From positions 29,226,501-29,290,500 of the forward strand of contig NC_044572.1 in the NCBI RefSeq assembly GCF_901933205.1: a DNA stretch of 64,000 nucleotides, given 5' to 3'. Each line of letters opens with the position of its first letter. Position 1 is the first letter of the stretch. The DNA is from Camarhynchus parvulus. Its lineage: Eukaryota > Chordata > Aves > Passeriformes > Thraupidae. The notes under the pieces were generated by a model, which saw only the letters and a program-made list of their open reading frames with translations, ran no database searches and was not told where the DNA came from. Below, in pieces: positions 20,547 through 34,164 of the stretch. A program made the translations under genes and the position numbers.

Positions 20547-23500
20547 ACATATGATAGTGTGGAAAAATACAGCTTTTACAGTTAATAGAAAATTCTGCAT
20601 AAGACAGGAAGGAGGCTTTGACCAGTGATAAAATCCTTGTGAGCTTTCAGCTGAAAAGCCAGTTGAACTTTGTGTAGATTCTGTTTCCACCCAAATCAAC
20701 TGTGATTTCGTGCTGATTGCAGTAGGAGCAAAAGAAAAACTGCAAAGAAGCCCCACATACTGTTCTGTATGGGAGAGTACTCAGATGCCACAAGCAACTA
20801 TATTTTATTTTTAATACAAAAAACAAAAATCCCTGTAGATCTGGTGTCTCATGAGATTTTCTGGAAAGCAAAGGTTGTACTTACTTCCTTCTACAGGAGG
20901 GAGAATTTGAAGAAAATCTTTTATAGCTCATGTGTATCAGCTTCTGCTCTATTTTTTAACAGCTCCTATTTGCTTAGTCTGTTCCAGCAGCTCCCAGCTG
21001 CAATCTCGGACTCCAAGGACTGGCTTCCTGATCTTCAGCTACCTGGCTCCACAGAGCAGTCCAGGGACCAGGCATTCAAATGCAATTAAATTGCTCTCCA
21101 AAAGAAAGCTGGAGAGCAAGAAATAGTGTTGGCATGCTGCAGAAAAGCAGGAAGACAAATAATCAACTGACAGCCTATATAGCATGAGTCTGGAGCCTTT
21201 GGCTAAAATGTGGAATTATACTGCATCTCGGAAAAATGTATGGTCAAAAAGAGCAGGCATGGAATGAAGGTATTCTTAAGGCCCTGGCATGCAAAGTTTT
21301 CAGCATTTCTCAACATCTGGATATAGACACATTGGTAAACTTTAACTATAAATTGTATTTTTAATAATATTGTCATAACCTTAAGACATTAATTTACTTT
21401 ATTTTTATAAAACACAGAAGTTAGAGCTTGCCTTTATCAGGTGTAAATGTGAATTTATTTAATTAAACAGATTTTAAACCAAATAAGCAGAAAACAGTTT
21501 TTTGGATGCATTTTTAGTTTTTCTAAGACCACATGTATTTCAGTACAGTCCTCATTAATTATTTTCAGCAAAACAGCTCACTAAAACTGTATCCAGGCTC
21601 CACAGATGAGGATTTATATTCGTTCAATAGAAATCTATTTAAAAATCTAGGACATGCAGACTGGTAGGAAAGGTCCTGTCACCCCAGTTGGACTGAACCT
21701 CAGCCCTGAGGGGACCCTGCTCATGCATCACTGTGTCCAAAGGGCTTGAGCAGCGATCCCTGTTCAACAGGGGGTGTCTGCAGCTGCCACCTGCCTCTCT
21801 GCCCTCTCGCCTGGCTCTAGATGGGGACGCGCTTCTGGAGCAGTACAAAGAATTTGCAGTGGGGAAAAAACATTGTGGGGCAGAAAGATAATGTTTTAAA
21901 CAAGGCCTAGAGATTGGCAAACTGCCATTTATGGCCGAAAATGCACACATGCACAAGCTATTAGTAGTCTCTCCTTCTTATAGTGGAATATACGACCCCG
22001 TGCAACCAAGTGTCAGATGACACCTGTTACCTACCCCTGCCCTCACGTGGATATTCCTGATGTGCCACTCTTGATATGCTGGGGGAGTAGTGTACAGTGG
22101 TGTTTGAAAGTGACACATTGCACATGACAAGTTGCATGGACAAGTTTTGCTGTTGTCACCTCTCCTCTTACAGGGGCTAGATACAAAGCTTGCCAACTTT
22201 CTCTGCCTTAAACTAATTAAAACAGTATTAAATAAGCTAGACAAACTGCAGCTAAAATTTTATTAATTTTACCCTGAAATATTTCTGTTTCCAGGAGCAG
22301 AACTGGATATTGTTGTGCTGGCTAAGTAATACAGCAGCATTAGTGGTAAAAAGATCTAGCATCCTGAACTGAGATTCACCTGTGCAACTTAAACCATTTG
22401 TAGCCTAAACACAAAATGAAAACTTATAGTTGGAAGAAGCAGGTACTTCCAGCACAGCTTATCTGCCTTATTGCAGATGCCTGCTTTGCATAAGATTAAA
22501 CCATTCTCTAAACTCCTGTGACTCAATCTTCAAACAGCTCTTGGGAGCTGAAAGAGAGAACTAAGACACCAGTTCTCTCCACTCCATTACAGGAGTCACC
22601 AGAGCCCCCAGAAAAGAAAACACTTCTCTCACTGTTACACTAAAATAAACCAAATCTATAAATATGTGGATTGTCATTATGCCCTATTGATAATCTAGCT
22701 AAGCGACTAAACTGTACTATTATCTATATATGTATTTAAAAAACACATGGCTTGTAAAATAATAGGCTGTCAGCAGTACATGCCAATCTATTTAGCATGA
22801 ACAGAGACAGAGATGCATTATAGAGAGAAAGCTGACACCAGCGGAGTTTCTATTTCCCCTATGACACTGAGCACGAACCTTGCCTCCAGACCCTTTGTCT
22901 TCACACTTCTCTGACACTGTTCCTTTCCCTGTGTTCCTTTTGTCTCTCTGCTTGTCAAACTGTTGCTCAGACACCTGCATTTTTTTATACATTTCCTACC
23001 CAGTGCTTTGGAACAGTGCATTTTTGATCTTGCAGATGTATGAACTGAGACATTGTATTGAGTTTACAGGAAAAAAATACATATTCAGAACAAAATAAAA
23101 TATCATAAGCTGTTTCCTGAAAAGTATCAACTCTGTGCAAATAGAGATTTTGTTTTGTCAAGACAAAACAAAAAAATCCCCCACACCTGAAAACCAAAAT
23201 TTACTCTATTTGAATCAAAATACTTTTTTTAAAATGCAAAGCAATGTACATAGCATTAAAGCAAAATAGTATATTTTCATGGATATGTAAAAGAAAGCTG
23301 AAGAAACAAGGGGTATGATTCACAAAGCTGAAGGTGGACCCACAGTCTTATACAGAATCAGGGGTGCAATTCATGCTGGGTGAGAAGTGTGTTCAATTCC
23401 CTTTTCTCCATGTTAACAGGACATAAACCTGTATTAGCCCAATTAAATGCCTCCTCTTAAAAATTCTTTTGTACTGAAGGACCACAAGGCAGATAATCTG

Positions 23501-24303
23501 ATACCAAATACCTAGAAATAAGAAATCTATGGCTATATGCATGTCAATACATTGGTTCTGCAGAAAATGAGTAAAAGCTAAAATAAACAGTAAAGTTGGT
23601 GGATAAATAAACTGAAATGACAGAGGGGATTCCTTAAATATAAGGAAACAGATAGACTTTGTTTCTTTACACAATCTTTCATGAAACCTCTTTAAAAAAC
23701 CCTAAACAGCTTGTGATAAGAAACAAGGTCTTCAGATCTTAATTAGCTGAAGAGACAGGACACTTAAATGGCTAATTCTAAAATGAAAAGGAGGTCCCAG
23801 GATAAAGCAGTATAATAAATGCCTATGGAATGATGAGTGGTGTGTGAATAAGGAATGACATTTTCTCCTCCAGTTTAGGAACTAGTGAGAATCAAATAAA
23901 AGGAGTAGGTACCAGCTTCCAAATGAACTGAGTGTGGTAGCTCTTCATACAAATAGAACAACAGAAGCTGTTGGATGCTAGAAGTTTGCCAAGGTCACCA
24001 GCTGAACTCATGTCTATAACCAGCTACTATTAAGCATGAGACAACACTGTGAATGAGAGTCCCTGAGCCACAATGTTGGAGTCTGAGCAGTTTTTTTGAA
24101 ATACCAAATGTGTTTATTTTGTCTTTTTGCTTCCCTTCTTCTTGAACTTCTGTCTTTTGCTGTCTATTTGCAGTGGTGCGTTACCAACGTGCAGAATCTT
24201 TGCAATACTTTTTCTCTCAGGACAGAAATGGTACAGGATACCTCTCAGGAAGAGTGAAGTTATTAGTCTGGGTACATCACAGGTGAACACTGATTTGGCA
24301 GAG
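20547..24303. other. Gene-free DNA, no coding features
   Basis: Non-coding sequence. It includes a 12-bp inverted repeat of TTTTGTTTTGTC at 23148-23173. The GC-richer patch around 21655-21850 has an open frame on the minus strand of about 105 codons without resemblance to any family I know. Confidence 0.65.
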
Positions 24304-24304
24304 T

Positions 24305-24440
24305 AGGGATTAGCTAATTTTTTAAAGCATGGTGCTTATAAAGCCAAGGTTGTAAATTTAATCCTTGTATGGGCTACTCACTGAAGAGCTGGACTTGATG
24401 ATCCTTGTGTGTCCCTTCTAACTCAAAATATTCTGTGATC
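24305..24440 (+). mobile_element. TguSINE1-like SINE (tRNA-Ile head, CR1 tail)
   Basis: The first 75 bases resemble a decayed tRNA-Ile(AAU) gene: a box A region (GATTAGCTAATTTTTTAAAG), GTGGTGCTTATAAAGCCAAGG-like anticodon arm, and a box B remnant (GTAAATTTAATCC) followed by an acceptor-like TGGGCTA. It then passes directly into a CR1-type tail, GAGCTGGACTTGATGATCCT, ending in ATTCTGTGAT. This composite is the structure of TguSINE1, mobilised by CR1. The box B is mutated, so it is not a working tRNA or active SINE. Confidence 0.85.
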
Positions 24441-26818
24441 TGTATCACTTGTATGGCGGCTTTAAATCCAGGAGGAATGTGAGCTCATTTCCATAATGCT
24501 GCACCTCCAGAGCTACTCTGACCCAGCTCAGATGGCTCAAAGGCATATTTCTTATCTGGATGATATTCATAACTATTAAAAATAGTGTATATGTACTAGT
24601 CTAGTCCACACTGAGTCTAGGTGCCATTGCAGAGGAGAGAGCCGTGCTGTGAGACTGAAGGCCTTGAAAGGTTCAACTTCCAAATACTGACATTGCACAT
24701 AGGAAGGAATGTCCCAGGGCTGGTGCTCTAACCCAGACTAGGGATTGTCCCCAGCAGTACAGGACACTGGGAAAAGCTTCCCAGGAGCAACCTCAATCTC
24801 AGGCTTGATTTCCATGACTGAGAGCTGGTCAAGATGGGTTTGAGCTGTTTTCACCAATTACCTGATTCCTAATATTCATTTCTGCATTTGTGAATAATCT
24901 TGAATATTTCAGACCTTTTGATGCAACATTATAGGAAGTTGGTAACTTAGACTTCTCATTTTTCCTAGTCCCATTTACCTTGAATGCTGATAATCCAGAA
25001 GTTGTTTCAACATTTTAGAAGTAATTTTATATGTGGGAGAAAGGGACAAACTATTTTCACATAGGTATTTCTTCTAAGAGCAGCTGAGACAGGATTTTAC
25101 TTTAATTTTTTTTAAAAAAGCAGTTCTGCTTGTCTGACCAGAATAGCTGATTCTAAGCTCACATGAGGGGAAATAGCAGAGTGCCACAAGCACCACATTT
25201 TATGCAATGTAAATGCTCCCAAAATGGAGGAAGTGGAAGTGATTAATTAAGTGAGAAGCTTTTGTTATGATTCTTTTAGGTTTTAAGGGTAAAAAATTGA
25301 GAATGGATCTCCTTAGAGAGGAAGGAGAGAGAATGGCACATCTAAAGGATGCAATCTATCATCCTAAACATTGGTAAGTGACATTTCCTTAGGCAGCTGA
25401 CGGCTAAATATGTCTAGGTTTTTCAACTTGTGCTGGTAAAAGAAAGAAGTCTTATGCCCTCATTTTTTTAAAAGAATATCCACAATTCAGTGAGCATAAT
25501 CTGGTCCACAGGTTTCTTGTAGAGTTGTACTAACATGCTCAGCTACATAGCATTTTCCTGTATGGATGTTTTGAGATGAAAGTATTTTTTGTTTGTTTGT
25601 TTCATGTATGTTTTTTATAGTTTGTTGTTTTTTTGGGTTTTTTTTTTGAGGTCTGTGATGTATTAGAAAGCATCATGTGCACAGAGGAACTGCAGCCCTT
25701 CCTGTAAATTCAACAAACTGGTTTATGCTGAAAGCAACCCCTGAATGATTTACCTTTTTCACAAAGGGAGGTGAAGAGAAGGAGAGGGGTGGGAAAACAA
25801 CAGATTTTTTAAATTATATTAACACTCACTACCTGCAAAAGCATTTGTAGAGAGTTACCCAAATCTCCTGTGGGCATTTCAGCACAAGTCCAATACAGAA
25901 ATACACCAGAAAGGAATGACTAGTTGATTGGGCTACAGGCCAATCTCAGCTACAACTGCATGGTATCATAAAACACCTTGGCCCCTTCCACAAGAAGAAA
26001 TAATCAAGTCTCCATGATACTGTATTCCTGAGGAATGTGGTTTTTCCAGATAAATTTCATTTTCTGAGTCACCGTTAATTTTCTTCAGGCCTACATACAG
26101 TTCACATTCCTGCTAAGGCAACACCTTAAGAAAGTATTGAGATGGTCAGAAAGCAATAGGAAAAGAATGCTAACAGCAATTACTTCCTCTGAAAGACACC
26201 CACAGTTGCTTGGGTGTTTTAAAAATGTGACATGTTAGATTCAGGCAGGAGGCTCAGCGAGCCAACCAACACTCTCCTTGGTTTCCTCTCCAGAGCAGAG
26301 CCAGGAGATCCCCTGACATGTCCCGCCAGCAGCTCACACCACTGCCTCCCTGTCCTCTTCAAGACTCTGTCCAGCTGGGAATGAATATAGTGTCTTTTTA
26401 CTGAAGTTATTGCTTTAAGACTCACCACTATTGACAAGTCAGTAAAAATCCCTTCCCATGACTTATTCTAAAAACACAAATGTATAAAAAAACTAGCCCA
26501 AACAACTATATATTGCTACATGAAGTTGTTGCAGAAATTATTTTAATTAAGTGATTAAGAATGGGCACAATATTATCTTCCATATGTTATTAGAATGCAC
26601 AGCAGTAGTTCAATGCTTATGAAGATTTACATTTGTGTTGGAATATTATTAATGAATTGGGAATTTAAAATACCACTCAAACGTGCCTTCACACAGTTGG
26701 CCAAATAAAGCAAAGTTGTTCAACAAGGGACTTCTGTGTTAGAGACCTTGAAAATAATGGCTTAACAGTATGCTAACTTGTTGAAAAGAATCTCATAAGA
26801 GGTCTGTCCAGCTATGAC
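24441..26818. other. Gene-free DNA, no coding features
   Basis: Non-coding, with T-rich and (GTTT)n-like low-complexity sequence around 25590-25650. No recognised gene. Confidence 0.65.
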
Positions 26819-26819
26819 A

Positions 26820-27280
26820 TGTTATGGATTTACTTTGGACTGAACCAATGGGCTGAGGTGTGCCACCGAGATGAAGGAATCCAGCTTGAAGGATATATAT
26901 GTCTGTTTTAAGTAGGAATGTTCATTCATTAACTCACTGCTCCATTCACTCAGCCCTGCGCAAACAGCTGCACCAAGGAATGATTCAACGCAGACGCCTT
27001 TAAAGCACCACGCAGCAGCAACAAGAAAGATATATCAGGACTCTCCTGGTGAGACAAGGAAGCAATTTCTTCCTGGTTGCGCTGGGAGCCTTGAAATGGA
27101 AGAATACAGGCTATACTGCAAAAAATAATCTTAAACCAAATGCAATCTACACATTAATATGCTCACAATCCTCCCTCAAATCTTCAATGTTTCGAATTTA
27201 TTTTGGAAGAGCAAGGGATAGAAGAGGTGAGCTGTTTTGAGGTGCAGGCTGAGCAAAACTGTCCAGAACAGCAGCTCCAG
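26820..27280 (+). mobile_element. Probable ERV-type LTR fragment
   Basis: A block beginning TGTTATGGATTTACTTTGG has a CCAAT motif (ACCAATGGGC), a TATA-like GGATATATATG about 55 bases later, then a more GC-rich transcribed-type section with CpGs and CTCACTGCTCC/CTCAGCCCTGCGC. This order fits an avian endogenous-retrovirus LTR, and the wording resembles ERVL-type LTRs as I remember them. The 3' boundary and target-site duplication could not be found, so the end is approximate. Confidence 0.45.
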
Positions 27281-29279
27281 GGGCCATTGAAATAATATAC
27301 AAGCTTTCACAGTGCAAAGTATGCTAAAGTGGGTCATACAGTTTATTTCCAGATGTTCTCACCCCCAGTATTTTCTAATGATATAGATGAAATCCATAAA
27401 GACTTCCTGTATGGGGCAAAAACTGTTTAAAAATGAACAAAACCTGTGTAGAATAATTTATAAGGCTGTAAAAACAGAGCAAGTAAACAAATAAACAAAA
27501 TTACATAGTCCTAGTATTTAGGACTGAAATTGGTAAATTTTCAGGATTAATGAAATAATTTATCAAAGCTCACAGAAAGCCTTTTTTGTCCATCTGGAAA
27601 GTTTCCAAGCTCAAAAAATCTTCTAACTGGAAGAGAAAGTTTAACAAACACTAAACAATGGCAGAAGAAGCATAGGAGGAAACAGAGAAAAACCAAGCAA
27701 TATAAATGGTCAAAACTCTCAGGTAATGTATTGTGAAATGACTGCCTACTTGAAGAAGCCTTCAGTTTGTCATTGTTGAAGTAATAAAGTGTCTGTAATG
27801 AAGATTGTCAAGCAGTCATTTTTGTAATCAGTCCAAGAAGCACATATGTGTTTTAATAAGTGGGCTTGAAATATAAACAGGGGCGTTTTCTCAAAATGAA
27901 GCAGCGTATAAAACCATATATGGCTTAGGTCACTGGAGAGAAGCCTGCCTGTTTCAGCAGAGAAGACAATGCATTAGATAACATTATATACAGATTTGAG
28001 CCAACAGTTGTATTTTGGCCCATATGTGTGGAGCATAAAATACAATGCACATTTGAATCTATGGGCCTTCCCAAAGATTGCTAGATGACACTAGAGGATT
28101 TATGCTTCTTAAATTAATACATATGCCATTGCTGCTTTATAAGGCACTTTCTCATTACCAACCTAAATGCTTTCTGTTTGGGAAAAAACAGACCAAACCA
28201 ACAAAACAAAACCAACCAACCAACCAAAAAATCCAAAATCAAAACCTAAAACCCACCAACCAAGCAAAATAAGAAAACCAAACTTCAAAGTGTTAATACC
28301 TGTAGTCTTTCCTTGCTCTGTTGTAGCTGTTAATACACACATTTAGCAGTGGAGTAGACTGAAGTGCCTGTGGAGAACCTGTGTTAAGAAGGACAGAAGA
28401 TCATAAACACATATGTGATACATTTGTATAAAGGTTTTTTTCTGTCAGACTCATCTGCACTCCAGCTCTTTTTAGAACAGCTGAAGTAAAACTATCTGTG
28501 CCTCCTTGGTGCATACAACCATATATAAAACTCTGTAGTTTTTGCAGTGTTCACAAAAGTTTGATTTACTTACTTTAAAGCTAATACAACCTCATTCATC
28601 AGTACAAATTGCACAGCAAATTAGACATGACTGTACTTAGCAAAAATTACTTGAATTGTACAGAATAAGGAAGTTAAGGGCAGGCTAAGTATCAGAAATA
28701 TGGTCTTTTAATTGTTAGCAAAGCATTAAAACCAGTGATATTTTCTTCTCTTATTTAACATAATTTTCCCATCCCACTGTGTTTTTTATTGTGATACTGG
28801 TAATTATAGTACATGAGTGTTTTCCTTTTCAGCCCCATGTTACTTTTTCCTGGCTCATTTTACACCCATGAGATAACTTTTGGTCTTCTAACTCGACCTG
28901 CTATACAAACTATAGACCAAGACACAGCAATTTCTGCATCAGATGTAATATCTGTTCTACCCTGGGTGTCTTTCTGGGAGATATGTTACAGCTCAATTAA
29001 AGAACTGCTACAGATGGAAAATTCAGCACATTGCTGTGTAAGAATTTGTTCCAAACATTAGCTACTATCACTTGATATTTGTGTTCTGTTTCCAGCTCAG
29101 AACTGTCAAAATTAAATTTCCAGCAGCTCCATCTGTAACATTCATTGGATTATGATCAAGTTACAACAATAACCAAAAAATTAAAAATTAATTTAAAATA
29201 CCTTATTAGACTTCATTTGTAACAAAACTGGTCAAGAACGTAATTTCCATGAATGTCCTTACAGATTATGGTGAAGTGT
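27281..29279. other. Gene-free DNA with CCAA-rich low complexity
   Basis: Non-coding. An A/C-rich low-complexity tract (CCAAC/CAAAAC units) occupies about 28188-28290; the short frame through it is an artefact. Nothing else recognised. Confidence 0.65.
28188..28290 (+). repeat. (CCAAA)n/(CCAA)n low-complexity tract
   Basis: Dominated by CCAA, AAAAC and CCAACC units with almost no G or T. Confidence 0.8.
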
Positions 29280-29299
29280 CCTTCTAGCCTAGAGTAAAC

Positions 29300-29505
29300 T
29301 GGGTTTCTTCAGTGTCTCAGGAAGAAGCACATTTCCCAGACCTCATACCTTTCTTGCAGCTTTCTTCTGAGCCCCTTCTAGCTTGTAAAGATCCTTGACA
29401 AAGCATAAATGCTAGAACTGGACAGAGTATTCCAGGAATGTTGTCACTAATGACATACACAGATGGAGTATCACCATCTCCATCTGTATGCCATTGGTTA
29501 GACAA
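29300..29505 (-). mobile_element. Possible ancient CR1 fragment
   Basis: 'GAACTGGACAGAGTATTCCAGG' and the following TGTTGTCACTAATG resemble the reverse complement of the CR1 reverse-transcriptase 3' region (consensus-type text AACTGGACACAGTACTCCAG). The surrounding sequence is too diverged to be sure. Confidence 0.35.
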
Positions 29506-30924
29506 AAAAGGATTGCATCTTATATTTAATCACAGCTTTCTTCTTGTAGCTTACCTTCAAATTAGTATTTAAATCTTTTCTAGAGGACTCAGATTTCCCA
29601 ATAATAATTGCTATGTAAATTCCTTTTCCTTTGGCCCGTTTTGACCACACAAAGATACTGTGTTTTAATGAATTTATTGCAATAAGCGCTCCAGACTAGC
29701 TCATTCTTTCATCATCATGAATTGTTCATCTAATGATTTTGTCACTTGTAAGTTTTTCTATTGATAATGTCACATTTTCCAGACTTTGCTAAAGATGCTG
29801 CATGGCATTGGAGAAAGAACAGATCTTCACAGGACCGTGCTAGAAATATTTTCCACTCTGTGACTATAACTCACCTATACTTATTTCTTTACTACCTCCA
29901 TTTTAGTCAATCTTTTTCATGATTTTAACAGATTTTTCTTTTAAAATATTGGCATTAATTAAGTTTTCTTCAATTTCCCCAGCATTCTGTAATTAAAAAA
30001 TTATTAGTATGCTGAAATAAACTACCTTAGCTTGCATCAAATCTATTGTCTGATCCTGCCCATTTGAAAAAAAGAATTGTTAAGCATTATTTCTAGCTAC
30101 TGATGGGGTATAATATAATTCTCATTAGCTTTATGGTAGAATTAGATCTTCCTGCCTTTTCTGACAAAACAGATATGAATAAGCAAATCTGCCTTTTGTA
30201 CATTGTGATCCATGTTTTTACTATCCTTGCTGAGAACAGGATATAAACCATTACCAAGATCTCACTTTTTCTTCATATACTTCATGTATTGTTTCTTATT
30301 TCCCTCCATCCTCTGCAGAGTTTTTTTAAGATATTTTCAGCTTCCTGTATCAATTGTCCATATTTCCCCAGAGTCAGTTTTAAATTCACTGCTATTACCC
30401 TTGTTTTTAGTTGTGTGAGTTTTTATTTCTGCCTTCATTTTCCCCTCAACCAATAGAATATTTTTAGGTTAAAGATGACTGTTAAGAATTGCAAAGTAGT
30501 GTGTCTTTTCACACTGAATTTATCAAATCTGAATTATATTTCATATTTTCATGTGTAAGTGTTTCCTGACATAATTTTGCTCACAGTTTTTCTCAGCCTT
30601 GGGAAAACAGTTTTCTAAAAGGCAAAATATATACATTACTAGTAAAGTACTGCCAAGGCAGATATTGGCAAAGTACACAGATGTTTCTGATGGGAAAAAA
30701 ATAACAATCTTGCTCTTCCTTTCCACAAAATACAGATCAAAATAAAGTTAATTCCAGACATACCCGGGGTCGCTGGGGTTTCTTTTACTCACCAAATTAA
30801 ATTAATAATGTTTGGCTTGATTTTCAAATAAACATTAAGCAATTTAATTCATTGCTGGCACTTATTTATCCAAAGGAAAGCTGTAGAGTACTTTAGAAGT
30901 TAACCATAAATTCTAGATCTCTTA
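29506..30924. other. Gene-free DNA, no coding features
   Basis: AT-rich non-coding sequence; no repeat or gene recognised. Confidence 0.65.
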
Positions 30925-31060
30925 GCCTGCTCTAACTCATGTCCTCTGAGATCTCAGAAAAGCCCCTCAGTCTCTCTGTGCCTCAGTTTCCCATCAGGAA
31001 GACTGAAATAAAAGTTTTGTAAAATAGACAGATAATTTGTACATAGGCACAAAATTAGGT
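30925..31060 (+). mobile_element. MIR-like SINE relic
   Basis: Contains the MIR core TCTCTCTGTGCCTCAGTTTCCCATC, preceded by a decayed GACCTTGGGCAAGTCACT equivalent and followed by a TGTAAAAT-type segment. MIRs are ancient amniote SINEs, so this copy long predates birds. Confidence 0.75.
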
Positions 31061-32929
31061 GATGTCCAGGAAAGTATGCTGAGAAAAGCATATAAGTATC
31101 TCTGATTAAAAAACAAAACCACTTAATGGATCCATAATATGACTAAGTGCAGAATTGTCCTAAAACTGTATCTAGTGTAGCTTTGCTATTTTCTTTTTGG
31201 AAAGTACAATTGGAAACGGCAATTGTGTCTCTGTTCCACAGCAGAAGTTTTGAACTTCTTTTTTTTTAAATTTTTTATTTTGAAATTTAATTTTTAATTT
31301 TGAAATTAAATATTGCATACACATAAACAAAGCCAATAGTAATACGTCATTTTTATTTCCTTTCCCTCTATATTAAAAATCTCAAATTAGGAAAAAATTG
31401 ATTAGTACTTTCTATGGTTTCTTAAAGGTTGTATTAGTAACATGGTAATTCATTCAGGCATCTTTAGACTTTTTGACTTTTCAGTGAATGGCACAAAAAG
31501 CAAGCTCAGTGTGTGCTGTCTGAATCCCTAGCTGAAGCATTTGTCAAACAGTTCAAGCCTTGCTACAATAGGCTGAAGAGCAGAACTTAGTTCTTTCAAA
31601 AGCAATAGTGATCTGGGATTAGATTCACTTAGAATTAACAGCCCAGTAATAATTTATGTGCTTTGACAAAAAAGACTGATCACTTGGGGCCTTACTGATA
31701 CTTTCTCTTGGAGATTAACCAGTGGAAGTGGAAAGAAAATATAGATTTTTACAGAATCAAAGAAAAATAGTTAGTGTAAATGTGAAACATGAAGGCTGCT
31801 ACAAGCCTTCAATTTCTCTGTTTTGTAGCTGATCTGACAAACAATCTGGTCTTTTCACGTTTAATAAAAGAGCACGTAGGACAATGATTAATTGTTTTGC
31901 TCAGGCCAGCAAAAACGTTTCTTTCACTGCTGCTTCAGAAGTGACTTACTCACATTTCTTACATCATGACGTCTAAATATTTTTTCCTTTACAAAGAAAG
32001 AACATTTATGGATACACGTGTTATACAAAGATTTCAGTTTTGAAATTAAATATTTTGTCTTATTTCCTACAAATTAATACTTATTTCAATTCAGATCAGA
32101 ATATGTATAATCTACTTCTAAAGTACACAAGTTCAAACCCAAACATCTTAGACCTTAGCAGCTGATCCAGATTTTGAATGCTGAAGTGCTAGAGTTTCCG
32201 TTCCAGCTTGAGGTTATGGGCAACAAAGTACTGAGAACTTCAGTTCACAGGTGGTTTTTGTGTGTGTATGTGTGTGTGTACACCTAATTTTCGCAGGTTA
32301 AATAAAAATTAACTTAAAGAATCAGGAATTTGATTACAAATATCGGCACTTACAGATTTTTCTGCTTGGCTAAAAACACCTTATTAATTTTAGTTCACTA
32401 AAACACAACCCAGCTGTAACTTGACCCATTTTGAGTAGCTATACTTAAAACCGGTGTTATGCTTTCAGTACTAAAGACTGATAACTTGATAGCTCCCCAG
32501 GGCTTGTTGGTTACAGTTTAAGTACAGAGTTGATATTACATGCCATTTTTCTGAAAATCCCAGCAGTGATATTACAACTGAGATACTGGTAATTGAAGAT
32601 ATAGTCAAAGATTGTTAGAGTGTGGATATCTTCAAACATACAGTATCATTCACTAACCTGCAATTTCACTCATTTTCAGGTCCTTTCAATCTTATGAAAA
32701 TGGGACTGTAAAACCAAATGAAAACAGCAGTTCAGAAGTACTCTCTGGGCCAAGACAAAACTAGCCTGGATTCTCTCACCCTTACTCACAGTGAACAGTA
32801 GGCTGCTCTCTAAATAGTTCTCATTATTTAAATATGAATAAAGGTCACTCAATCTGGTGCTTAGGCATTACATAATAATTTTTTAATCTGTATTTCCTCA
32901 ACATTTTAGAAAATATGCACAACTCACTC
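31061..32929. other. Gene-free DNA with AT-rich and TG-rich low complexity
   Basis: Non-coding. About 31258-31312 is an A/T-only-like stretch with TTTTGAAATTAAATATT inverted elements. A short (TG)n repeat with a TATG interruption lies at 32262-32282. Confidence 0.65.
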
Positions 32930-33040
32930 ATTCTGGTTTCACAGTTGAGAAGCTGGTGCAGAGCTAGATCAAATGAGTTATCCTATACCCTTCAACAAGG
33001 CAAAGGAAGACAGAAATAGAACCTCATTTATTTTTCCAAA
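32930..33040 (-). mobile_element. Possible MIR SINE relic
   Basis: 'TTTCACAGTTGAGAAGCTG', 'GAGTTATCC' and 'GACAGAAATAGAACC' follow the order of the MIR reverse complement (TTTTACAGATGAGGAAACTG, TGACTTGCCC, GCCAGGAATAGAACC). Heavily diverged. Confidence 0.5.
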
Positions 33041-34160
33041 TGGATTTCAATGGAATGGGGTAGCATTCTATTAAATTTTCTTTCTGTTTCTGCACCATTT
33101 CCAGAAAGCCCTATTTCTAAGAAAAGATGTCTACTGTATCTGTTTTTATTAGTCATTTCTTAGACCTTCAGTGGATGCAAGCATTGATGCTTTCTGATCC
33201 CAATAATCTCTTATTCCAAATGCAAGAGAAAAAAATTACCACAGATAGCAAATCTACGGATCTGAATGATTTAAGGCTTTCATGCAGATTAATGGAGTGT
33301 TTTATTCTATTTCCCAGAATTTATGTGTTTGTTTTCTCATAATAAAGGAAGTTTCTAGCTTCTGGTTGTGAAGATAGCCTTGACAATGTAAACCAACATA
33401 CTTTCATCTTGTTGAGTCCTCATCCTCACCAGCTAAAACAATAGCATCAAGCAAGTTAACTTCCCCCATTCATCTTGCCAGGGTGTCAGCCTTGAAGCAA
33501 AACATGCACACTTAAGTACCAACACAGTTAACCAATTCACTGCTTATGATCAGATCAGAAATTACTAGTCAGCACAATTAGACAGCAGGCAGACACTTGT
33601 GATGTTCTTGACATGCAATCACTTGAAAACGTTGAATACACTATTGATAAGAAAATAGAGAACAGTCTACTAATTTTAATATGTATTTTTCTAGAATAAG
33701 TACCTACATAAATGTACCCTTGAGTTTTGGAATGCTTTCTAAACATCTTCTGCATATCTAGACTTATCCCAAACTGTGACTCTTAAGATTTCTTTTCTAA
33801 TCCCTACCTCTAATTTTGGTGCTCTGTGACCAATTGCTGCCTGACTGCCAGATTCCTCTGCCATGACTGGGACTTCATTTATATCTTCAAGTTCTTTGAG
33901 AAAAGATTAAGAAAGAAGCATTCTAAATTGACCCAAAAGGACATAGATGCACATTTATTCTGAATTGATTGAAACATCCAAGCAGAAATTATATAAAAAA
34001 AACTATACTAACACCATCCTTATAGTATTGCAAGGATGAGAGGAGACAATGGGACCACACAAAACATGCAGTCTCTCCTAAAGCATCCCAGATAAAAGTA
34101 ACTTCCAGTTATTATACACCACATTTTCTGTCTAGAAAGAAAAGTACATTACTGATTGCT
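33041..34160. other. Gene-free DNA, no coding features
   Basis: AT-rich non-coding sequence; nothing recognised. Confidence 0.6.
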
Positions 34161-34164
34161 TCTG

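Noticed and set aside
24305..24380. Possible tRNA-Ile gene
   Set aside because: Box B and the arms are mutated, and it is fused to a CR1 tail, so it is a SINE head.
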